Source: Trebouxia sp. TZW2008 (lineage: Eukaryota > Chlorophyta > Trebouxiophyceae > Trebouxiales > Trebouxiaceae). From it: a DNA stretch of 19,346 bases. Positions 9,084 to 18,242 of this stretch are shown here, in pieces; position 1 is the stretch's first letter, and each line of letters starts with the position of its first letter. The stretch covers positions 1-19,346 of the forward strand of contig BDIU01000467.1 of NCBI GenBank assembly GCA_002118135.1, in the 5' to 3' direction. The translations under genes and the position numbers were made by a program. The notes below the pieces were generated by a model. The model was not told the DNA's origin. It did no database searches and saw only the letters and a list, made by a program, of their open reading frames with translations.

Positions 9084-11922
9084 CTATCTCTGATTCTGCT
9101 GCCGCTTGACGCCATTTTGATACTGCACCACTGCCAAAGCTGAAAACCCAAACAAACACAGCCAGAAGATGCCGAGACCAAGGTAGTTCTGCAGGAAACA
9201 AATTACTATACATCAGTAATGTCTGATTTGCAGGGCATGTCATGGCACGTGATGCTTTGCAGCAGCTTGTTCAGCCTCATGAGTCATGGAGAAGAAAGCA
9301 GAAGCAAAACTGCAGAATGAGCAGTAATTGTGCAAGGCGCTGCTTGAGCCGATCTTACCCCGGTCCCTGGCCAGGGTTTCAGCTTGCCCAGGCAAGACAG
9401 ATTTGCATTGCAGACAATGCAGAACAAGAGGCCAGATAGACTTTCACCTCTCTATACAGGCCATAGGCTGTGCCTATTATTGCTGTAGCGCTAAAACCCA
9501 ACCCAGTGACAACAATTGTTGCCACCTTAGCAGCAGTTCCAGCATCATCTTTGCCTATGTCAATGTCTGGGGCAGAATAGGGATCTGCAATGTCATACAA
9601 AGCACATTTAGCATGTATCACCAAACGTGCGATCCAGCATAATGTGACAACAGAGCTATCGTAGGGCAGCTTGCAAATCTGCTCCTCAAATGGCAACTAC
9701 ACCAAAGACAGCAAATTCAAACCAGAGAACATACACACATAAGCGCATTGCAGCTGCTTGACACCAATGGTCACTCTCAATGAGCTTTGCAACGGTGGAG
9801 TTGAGCTTGTTTGGTCTGCCAAAAGCAGCTTGTGTCAGAAGCACCCTTCTCAGGTACAGTACTTCCTCTTTATGATGAAACTCAATATAAGGACATTCTG
9901 AATGTAAGGACAACGCGTTTGGGAACCAATCACTACATGCTGACTGCCGTGGCCTCTGAGAAAAAATCATTTGATATAAAGACAATTCTCTTGGTAATAA
10001 AAGCAGTAGTCACAAGGAGAAAGTACTGTAAGTGCGTGCCTGCAGGATTCTGGCCCTGGATGTATGATCGTGGCTCAATGGCATACACATTGTCTCTGCC
10101 AACTGAGGAATCTGCACCCCCTCGCGTGATGCGAGCCCTGGAGGATGAAGTGACATCCACATATATGGCATCCTGTGTAACCTTGACTGGAAAGATATCC
10201 AGACGCCGGCAGGTGCTCTGAGGAGTCAATAGCCGCAGTACTGCATTGTTTGGGTACCTAGCCACAGACAGGCAATGCCTTGCACATGTCTGACAGAAAC
10301 AGGGAAAGGTTGACAGGACGAAAGCAGCTTGCAGCAACACAGCTGCAACACTGCATTGTTTGGGCACCTATCCACAGACAGGCAGTGCCTTATAACTGTG
10401 CCCAGTCAGAGAACATGAACGAAAACTTCAAAACAGCTCATGCAAAAGCTTTGGAACTGCTGCAATGCCTTGTAAACTATGCCTGGCATGCAATTTGGGC
10501 AAGATTGAGAGCACCTAAACAGCTGAGGTAAAATCAGCCGCAGTGCTGCATTGTTTGGATACCTATCCATGGAAAAGCACTGCCTTGCAAACTATGTCTG
10601 GCACGCATAGATAGGAGAAAGATTGACAGCACCAAAGCAGTTTGGAGCAGCACAGCTGAAGTGCTGCATCGTTTGCAAACTCTGCATGGGCAGGCAATGC
10701 CCTACAATTGTGTCCAATCAAAAGGGCAAGCTTGAGGCCACTAATGCAGCTGGTGCGAAAGGTTTGGGTCTTCTGCAACACAAAGCGCCCAGCTGTGCAG
10801 TAGGACAATATGAATGATTTGTCTGCATGTCAGGCTGCAATGCAGAGACGGCCAGCGCACCATGTTTCGACGTCTCCTGTCTTCAGTGAAAATACAGACT
10901 TGGTAGATGGACACTCAATGCCATAGTCCTGCACAACATATGTACTTCTCACGTCAGCACTACACCAACACGATGCGTCCAAGCCCACAGTCTGACAGCT
11001 GCTGCTGAAACATGAGGCATCACAGCATCCGACCACAAGCATGACATGCGCTCAAGCATGCCTGAGGCGCCAGATGCAAGTGAGGGCAAAATGATGCTGT
11101 TAAACATCAGCAAGACAAGCATGCCCGCAGGATGTTGATATGCTCAAATGCTGTGCATGTGCGGAGCACCTGTGTGAATTTTGAATTGATGAAGCCCTCA
11201 CTGTAGGCACCCTCGGCAGGTGACCTAAAGCAGCAATTCAGCAATCACATAAAGTGTTCAACCACATGGGTTGATGATTACCATGAAGTTCTGATGGCAT
11301 GTGACAAACTGCTGCATCTTGTCATCTACCTGGCTTCTATAGCAAATACATCGTTTCTATACCAAAACAACAAGACTTCGGTGTCTTGAGCTCTGACTTC
11401 TTTTCTGGCACCTACATGAAAGAATATGTGCTTACAGAAATGGCACAAGCCTCAAGTGTTTCATGTGACGACCTCAAAACGGATGGCACTTACCTTTTGG
11501 CAAGTCTTCTGGCCTCAATACTGGAATGAAATTGCCTTGCACAGGTGCAGAAGCTCCACGTGTCGCTTCTCTGTCAACAGCAGGTTCAGGTTGCTCAGCT
11601 TCAATTTTCGGTTCAGGCTCAGCGCCAGGCAAGTCTCGTTTTGACTCGGCTGCATGTTGTATAGATCATGGTCAGCGGGAAAGCTAGAGCTGATCTTGCA
11701 CACTACAGCAAAAACCAATGCCATGCCTGAGGACTCTGCTGCTGCCACAATTTGGAGTCTTGCGTTGTGCTTGCTGATTTGTCTTCGCCTCTGGCGCATC
11801 AAATGTGGTTTGTTTGCGCTTTTGAAGGCGTGGCATGTCCGCAAGGAACAAGCTTGGCTGTGCTGCTGAGTAGCATGGACCACATTGGCCGTCTGTGCCG
11901 ATACACCGAAGCTTATCGTCAT
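9084..11922 (-). CDS. PSB33: PSB33/TEF5-like thylakoid Rieske-fold protein, 8 exons
   Basis: PSB33 (TEF5) is a green-lineage thylakoid protein that helps maintain photosystem II; its Rieske-like domain lacks the usual Fe-S ligands. Exons (minus): 11922-11727, 11649-11494, 11411-11330, 11224-11170, 10928-10861, 10257-10040, 9584-9448, 9188-9084. All phases join, giving 338 aa. Residues 1-65 are basic and Ser/Ala-rich (MRQRRRQISK then VAAAESS), like a plastid transit peptide. The core reads NFIPVLRPEDLPKGARKE, LLFWYRNDVFAIEARSPAEG, YSEGFINSKFTQDYGIECP, STKSVFSLKTGDVETWYPNN, AVLRLLTPQ, RRLDIFPVKVTQDAIYVDV. Two membrane segments follow (about 278-300 and 305-327), then KRQQNQR and stop. No CxH/CxxH pairs are seen, as in the family. 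Introns 1 and 6 need GC donors. ATG 11922 gives the right phase. The family name rests on remembered conservation. Confidence 0.85.
10231..10720 (-). repeat. four or five diverged copies of PSB33 exon 6 acceptor region
   Basis: The acceptor and exon start encoding YPNNAVLRL (near 10257) recur upstream near 10367, 10562 and 10676, with a further partial copy around 10456-10510. The copy near 10562 keeps TAG/GTATCCAAACAATGC and reads YPNNAALRLILPQ. The others read CPNNAVLQL and FANDAALQL. Spacings are about 110, 195 and 118 bp. Confidence 0.85.
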
Positions 11923-12665
11923 GGCCAAATCGTGTACAGCCACTGGCAAACAGTGTTGGCGAGAGCAATGCTGATCTTGAAGGTCGGACGGGAGTACGCC
12001 TATGGATCTTGAGGCCCTGGCTACAGAGCGCTGACTGAACCCATGTGGTCTGTCAAGACAAAGTTGGTCGGTTTATGACTTCTTGATCGGATCCTGTCTG
12101 CATAGCTTAAGCGCAGCCAGGACGGTAACACAGCTCCTGCGTGGCGCAAATGTGAGCTGTGTAGATCTGCCAGCGTTTCGCGCATCGTTGGCTACACCGC
12201 CAGCTCGTTTGCAACTCGTCGTTCAACGTTGCATGTGCCGATATTGCTGCTGCACAACAACGTCCTGAACTGTTGCGACTCAGTCATCAACTGTCCGATT
12301 GCAAGCAAGCTAGGTTCCTGACACACCTGACGTCGTTTGGTTTGTTGCGCTGCCCAGCAGCGCCAACCGGTAGCACAGGGTCCACAATTGCCTGCAACCT
12401 TGCCAGGAAACTCGGTCAGACCTCCAGCGTAGCTGTCTGATCTGGCCGTACAAAGTTGCATATCTACAGTCACTCGCTCCTGCGCGGCGATCAGGAGCTT
12501 AATCTGGCCGCGCGGAGTCGCCAGCCAGCACCAGGGTTGCAGGCTCTGAGCAGCTCAGGCTGCAGAAAATTCGGCCTTCGATTTGGCCTGGTCAGACACA
12601 TACAGCGCTAATTTTGCATCAATCCAAGAGAGAGAAAGTGGGTTGTTTGAAGACGTCAAGCAACC
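11923..12665. promoter_or_regulatory. divergent intergenic region between PSB33 and the ACR gene
   Basis: The 743 bp separate two ATGs facing away from each other and are visibly richer in CpG than the flanking gene bodies, especially 11880-12560. An ATYTGGCC-like motif appears three times (near 12439, 12501 and 12580). Two open frames here (plus 12083-12268, minus 12473-12192) resemble no known protein. No TATA box is evident. Confidence 0.5.
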
Positions 12666-15600
12666 ATGGAGCCTGAGGAAGAGACTGTTTCCATTAGGTA
12701 ATGAAATGTGTTTGTCTCCACAAAAACACATTTTGCCACAATGAGTTGCACTGGGCTGCCAATTTGAGCCTGCGTACCAAGATGTGGAAACAAGCTTTCA
12801 AAACCATCTTGTCACATCAAGGTGGTCGTATGCATGTTGCACGCCAACTTGAGCATGTGATGCATGTTGCAAGCTCAGTATGTATTGAGTCATGTCATTG
12901 TGAATTCTGCAGGCTTGTATACGGTGCTGACTCTGAGTTAGAGCGTGAGGTGCGCATCAGCTGTCCTGATGCAACTGGTCTTGGCTGCGATGTCACCAGA
13001 ATGCTGCTAGACTTTGGATTGCGGATTGTCCATGGAGACATGTCGACAGATGGCAAATGGTGCTTCCTTATATTCAGAGTAAGCGCAACAAATACGCGGT
13101 CCTGCTGCTCTATGTATCGCAGCATCCAGGTGTACCTGCCATGCAACACAGTCAAAAAAATCTCAGGCATGCAACCGTTCTTGTCTGCTGAGCTGGATGT
13201 ATGGCAGTGGTACTGTACTATCCCTTCACCTCGATCTGCAGGACATGGACAGCAAGACATGGACAGATGCAGCCTAGCAGCAAACAAGAGCAGCAGGCTC
13301 TGCACTACTTCTGTTGAGTTGAAACCTGCACATCGGCATGTGGCACTGTTTTGTAGTGTGCCAGCGGTTTGTAGTGCGCCAACGCATTGATTGCCTCTGA
13401 AGAGCCAACATGATGAGTCAGCTTTGTATGCAGGTGGCATTGTGCTGTAGTGTGCCAGCGCATTGGCTGCTGTTGAAGAGCCGGCTGGAGAAGATTTGTC
13501 CGCGCACTCAGGGTGCTCAGGCGCTGTGGCGCTGGAACAGCCGCACCTCAGAGTCCCTGCAGGACCCCTTCCTGCTGCAGGTCACCTCCTATAACCGTGA
13601 GGGCGTCTTGCATGGTAGGGTCAAGTTACTGTCTGTGCTGCTTGATGTTGCCGCACTGCACGGCTGCAATTAGCTTTGAAAACACCAAAGGTGCAGCGTG
13701 CTTGCTACTCACAAATGTCTATCCTGTGATCATGTCAATCCTGACTGGCTCTCTTGAGATTTGATTAATCCTGAGCCCATTTTTGCAACATCAGGTCACC
13801 TTCTACCACCGTGAACATGTCTTGCACAGCAGGACAAAGTCAATCCTTTTTGGTCTTTTCACTGCAAGCTGCAGCTAGATGTGAGGACAGCACAATGTGC
13901 ACCTTGTTGTACACTCTGAAGACTATTGCTGTCTATCAACCAAGAATGCTTGTACATCAACTGAATTTGAATGAACACATCTTGCGCAACATCATGCTAA
14001 ATTATGTTGGACAGAGTTGTCTGGCTAGTTTGCTGCCACTGTCAGCACAGACAGTGTGAACGTCATGCACAATGGCTTTGAGCTATTTACCACTTATGGC
14101 TTAGAGCATGTGCAACTCACAACCATGGCATATTTTGAGCGGCAATAGAGGTTGCGCCACAGCTCTGCTGGCCTTGTGCATTCAAGCGCCCATACGCTAA
14201 TCATCAGGATGCGTGAGCGCTCAGCAGGGCATTGTATTCCATGTTGTCCAGTATCTTTGTTGTCCCATGTGCTATGCAGCAGAAGCCTAAAACATCTCCG
14301 ACCAACAACGTCTTATTGAATGCAGACCTGATGCATGTGCTTTGGGAGGCAGATGTGGCGGTCTTCAAGGCACACATCACCACAGGTCCCAGCGACAAGG
14401 TGCTTGACCTGTTCTGGATATATGACAACAAGAAGGAGCTACCTGAGAATCACAGGTCAAACATGACTCCTACTACTGACATACAATAGCTGTGCCGTGT
14501 GGTGTTGCTGGCAAAGCTTCTGGGAATAAGTGCTCACCGCAGTCTGTTGGCTGCAATCTCGTGGCATTCAGACACCATCCTGCGTGCCTCTTCTTTGCTT
14601 TTCACATGATTTCCTATGTGAACTTTGCCAGCTGATTTGCTGCCTTGTATCCGTTGAGGCATCTGTGCACACTTCTGATGTAAATGTCTACAGCTGAGAT
14701 GGTGATTGTTGGATGTGAGCATCGTCATGTGCACTCTAGCTGTGCAACCACGTTCTAGGTTTTGGCTGAGTAAAGTGTTTATGTGCTTCAGGGTGTTGCA
14801 AATCTGTGACCTGGTGAGAGACTGTGTTGGGCAGCCAGATTCAGAGTGCAGCATCAATGCAGCGCCTCCAGATTCCTGCGCTGAAGACTCTACCTCAACC
14901 ATCTTGAAGCGGTGTGCTTGCAAGGACGCAAAGCCAGCAGCCTCACTGCGCAAGATCATGTCACACAGGAAGAGCAGCAACAGCGTTCAGAGTGACTTGA
15001 GCTCGTGGCAGGGCAGTCAGAATGAAGAGTATGGTGGACGAGAAGATGTACAGGTCAGTAGAACTGCACAGAGAAGGATAGAAAGGACATCAGGAAGCAG
15101 TCTTTGCCGTCAGTTTGCCGCCCGCATCATGACAGGATCATCTGGAAGCAGAGGCATCCTGAATGCACAGTCTTAAGTCTTTGCTGCACTGTGCATTTGT
15201 TTGTGGCCGCCGTCTGCCATTCTCATTGCAAGCAGCACTGATGTCATACATGGTGTGTTTGCAGGTCACCATTGGCCACAGCACAGCAGCACACTAATTT
15301 CTCAGCAACATAGTATGTCAAGATTGTAAGAGCCTGGTGTATGGCCTCACGCAGCCTTCACACAGCACTAACGCATTGTATTGGGTGTTTGCAGGTCACC
15401 ATTGACAATAGCACAACAGCCCATTATTCTCTGATCAACATAGTATGTCGAGACCGGAAGGGTCTGGTATATGACCTGATGCGGACTGTCAAAGACATTC
15501 ACATTAGAGTGGCGTATGGGAAGGTGCATGTGCGGCAGGACTACATGTGTGAAGCTGATCTCTTTGTCCAAGAAGTTGACGGGAACCAGATTACAGACCC

Positions 15601-17564
15601 GTAAGCCTTGCACTCTTGCTCAATTCTGTTTCTGGGCACTGTGGCCCCTGGTGTGACAGTCTCAGTCATTTGGCTGCATCTGGGCTGTCACTGCTGTCTT
15701 GCTGTGAGCTTTGACTGTGAAGTCTCTTGTCTGCATGTGTGAGGCTCATCTCTTTGTTCAAGAAGTCCATGGCAATCAGACTATCGATCCCTAAGCTGTA
15801 CAATCTTGCCCAGTTGTTTCACTGAGTGCTTTGGCCTCCATTTGACTGTGAAGTGCGTTGTCATGTGTGAAGTTGACCTTTTTGTCTAAAAGTTGATCGC
15901 AAACAGATCACACACCTGTGAGCTTACAGTTTTATCCAATCGTGTTTCTGGGCTCTTTGGCCTCTATTGTGGCTATCTTGCTGTGAGCTTTGACTGCGTG
16001 AAGTCTGTTGTCTGCATGTGTGAAGCTGACCTGTTTGTCCAAGAGGTTGACTCTCTTCCATGACTTTCTTTGCTGTACCTACAACGTGGCTTTGTTGAGA
16101 CCCTCATCTGCCTTGTAATGAGGTAAATCACAAAATGAGCGCGTCAAGCAAGCAGCTGCCCTGCCTGTAGTCATCTCCATCAAAGACATGTACAATGAGA
16201 CACGCTCTGACTCGTTGTGCTCTTATATGCCCCACAGTGTAGCTGCTGATGCATAAAAGCACAAGAAGAGCTCATAGAACGTGTCAAGCAAGCAGCTGCC
16301 CTGCCTGTGGTCATCTCCATCAAAGACGTGTACAATGGAGTCTGCACCGAGCTGCTGGTTCTAGCTAATCTGAACAGTGTAGCCTCAATCAGAAAGTCAA
16401 TCACAACCTCAATGCATGTCAATACAGGGAAGCACAAGAGGAGTTGATAGAGCGCGTCAAGCAAGCAGCCGCCCTGCCTGTGGTCATCTCCATCAAAGAC
16501 GTGTACGATGAGACTTGCACTGAGCTTTTGGTCCTAGCGAATCTGGACAGTGGGGCTAGGGGCAGACCCAGAGTGACCTATGATGTCACAGCTGCCCTGA
16601 ACGCCATGCAGCTGTGTGTCTTCATGGCAGACGTGTATATTGAGTCGTCTGTTGGTGACCAAGACCAGCGGCCGCAGGAGCTGCATCGCTTCTTGGTGCA
16701 CTGCATTGATGGCTGTCGCCTCGGCTCATCTGAAGAAAAGAGGTAAGGATTGAGTGCAATCTGAACAGCATACAGCTGCTTGTCTTCACGGCAGACGTGT
16801 ACATTGAGTCGCCTCTTGGTGACCAGGACCAGCGGCCGCAAGAGCTGCATCGCTTCTTGGTGCACTGTATTGATGCCTGATGCCATACGAAGGGAAAAGG
16901 TGCATTCATCTCATGTGATAAGAACACGATGCAAGGAGATTCTTGTTACAAGGACAATCTAGTTGAGAAGCAGTGACTGCCCTCGTCACGAGTGACTGCA
17001 TTCATGACTGTGACGCCTCAGCTCATCTGAAGGGAAAAGGTATGGGCCATGCGCAGTGCTGCACATTCATTTGGCACATGTTGATTGATCTGCTTTTGCT
17101 TGTCAAGTCATGTCATTTTGTTGGCTATAGCTGATTGGCAGTGTCAAGATGACAAAAACTCCAGGGTGGCATGCAATGGGCGCTAGTAATGGTGTCAAGC
17201 CATGCATTGATCTGCATCAGCAGGTGAGCACAAAGATGATAGCATAGCATGTGGAACAATTGGGTGTGATGCTACAGGTCAATGTATGAGTGCGTGCATG
17301 CCTCCTTGACTGGCACAGAGTTGGTCCCCACCCCGTTCCCACAGCAACTGCAGCCTACAAGACAGAGAGAGCAGCTTGCAAGCAAGCCAAGCGGGCGCCT
17401 TGCTAGGCACTGGAAATGGTGATCAGCAGGCAGAAGGCCCATTACAGGCTTCAGGAAACGTTCACAGCGAAAGCAGCAGCTTGAGAGGGAACAGTGACTT
17501 TGATGCTGACATGACCATTGCCTGCGTGCTCCATGGCCTTGGTGAGAAGACGGATTACGACTGA
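12666..17564 (+). CDS. ACR9: ACT-domain repeat protein, ACR9/ACR10-like, 8 exons
   Basis: ACR proteins are built of ACT domains, small folds that usually bind amino acids; plant ACR9/ACR10 are thought to act in amino-acid sensing, without a catalytic domain. Exons: 12666-12697, 12913-13078, 13434-13614, 14326-14455, 14792-15053, 15395-15600, 16428-16742, 17345 (or 17354)-17564. Phases all join, giving about 503 aa, longer than the roughly 410 aa of Arabidopsis ACR9. ACT1 is at about 20-70 (ISCPDATGLGCDVTRMLLDF, STDGKWCFLIF). ACT2 is at about 112-170 (PFLLQVTSYNREGVLHDLM, DKVLDLFWIYDN). ACT3 begins at 258 (VTIDNSTTAHYSLINIVCRD, RKGLVYDLMRTVKD, EADLFVQEVDGNQITDP). ACT4 is at about 340-430 (TELLVLANLDSGARGRPRVT, YDVTAALNAMQLCVFMADVY). 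A Ser-rich linker (about 185-257) and a low-complexity C-terminal tail ending GLGEKTDYD are lineage-specific. The third and last exon edges are the least certain. Confidence 0.88.
13340..13500 (+). repeat. upstream copy of ACR exon 3 acceptor region
   Basis: The exon 3 start (13434, GTGGCATTGTGCTGTAGTGT and on) is repeated about 94 bp upstream at 13340-13408. That copy itself repeats a GTAGTGYGCCARCG element twice. Its reading frame is interrupted by stops. Confidence 0.75.
13578..13830 (+). repeat. downstream copy of ACR exon 3 end
   Basis: The exon end encoding QVTSYNREGVLH (13578-13614) recurs 214 bp later at 13792-13828, reading QVTFYHREHVLH. The donor GGTAGGG is replaced by CAGCAGG, so the copy has no donor. 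Confidence 0.75.
15256..15490 (+). repeat. 130-bp-offset copy of ACR exon 6 start
   Basis: TTTGCAG/GTCACCATTG at 15395 is preceded by a copy with acceptor at 15264. The copy reads VTIGHSTAAH and then hits an in-frame TAA, where the functional exon reads VTIDNSTTAHYSL. Similarity continues through the CLVYG/GLVYD region. Confidence 0.85.
15544..16055 (+). repeat. four tandem copies of ACR exon 6 end and donor
   Basis: CATGTGTGAAGCTGATCTCT and the following exon end (MCEADLFVQEVDGNQITDP) recur at 15734, 15862 and 16014, spaced 190, 128 and 152 bp. The intron sequence after the donor is repeated with them. Copy 2 has CTAAGC in place of GTAAGC, copy 3 has an in-frame TAA but a GTGAGC donor-like site, and copy 4 is cut short. 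Confidence 0.85.
16136..16560 (+). repeat. three copies of ACR exon 7 start
   Basis: The exon 7 stretch encoding RVKQAAALPVVISIKD starts at 16452 and is present upstream at about 16139 and 16279. The middle copy extends about 115 bp and still reads TELLVLANLNS where the exon reads TELLVLANLDS. The aligned acceptor CAG of the exon is CAT in the middle copy. Confidence 0.9.
16596..17045 (+). repeat. downstream copies of ACR exon 7 end
   Basis: The exon end (16608-16742) is copied with 164-bp offset at 16772-16890. The copy reads DVYIES, then GDQDQRPQELHRFLVHCID as in the exon, then a TGA where the exon continues GCRLGSSEEK. A third shorter remnant of the end lies at about 16990-17045. Confidence 0.85.
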
Positions 17565-18242
17565 GCGCATCAAGGTTCCATTGGGTTGCATCAGAATCTG
17601 CTGATGTTGAAATGTTGAGTAATCAAGCATATGCTTGTGTACAATGAATGGTCATGTACCATATGTATGACGCACAGAGATGGCTCAGCCCTGCATTGCT
17701 TTCATTTGATATTGATTGACACCACAACGTCTACCATTCCTCCCGTAAAGCAGCTCAGTTGCGCCCGTGTACACATACTTTTGCACAAATACGACATTGT
17801 CAACAGTTGGGGACACTCAGTGGCACTTGCTGCGCTTCATGTCAGCTTTGTTGTCTAGTATTCAACTGTGCTGGAGGCTGTCCATTGGAAAACCTCTGCA
17901 ATGCTGCCGCTAGTTGCATTGCTTGATGCGGCACCAATGCTGTCTTGCAGTTGTTCGTAATGACGGCCGGACCGACCGTCACGCTGACCGTCATTGATCA
18001 CGAGTACCGGTTCGCGCCTTAAACGGCGCTCCGACTTGTGCGAGCCAAGGCTGCTCGGATTGCAACAAAGACAGTGGCATAACACTTTCGAACTTTGCAG
18101 TCACTCGTTAGCGCATGTGGCGCACCGCCTTCTGTGTGGCGTTTGCTCATGCTTGATGCCGACTCGCCTCAGGATGTGAACACGGCACAGCTATGACTTC
18201 TGCTTAGCAACTTGTGCCGTCAGAACGCGCCTGAAGCTCGCC
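17565..18242. promoter_or_regulatory. intergenic region and upstream region of the secreted-protein gene
   Basis: No gene is recognised in this 678 bp. The first ~370 bp should be ACR 3' UTR, though no clear TGTAA was found. From about 17940 the sequence becomes CpG-rich. It contains GACCGTCA as a 12-bp-period direct repeat (17974, 17986) plus inverted AATGACGG/CCGTCATT arms (17959-17966, 17988-17995). The minus open frame at 18085-17855 is unrecognised. Confidence 0.4.

Noticed and set aside
12083..12473. Open frames in the PSB33-ACR intergenic region
   Set aside because: They are short, overlap on opposite strands, lack recognisable motifs, and occupy the expected promoter space.
16578..16927. 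Minus-strand open frames of about 100 codons with repeated sequence
   Set aside because: They are antisense shadows of ACR exon 7 and its duplicate; their internal repetition only reflects that duplication.
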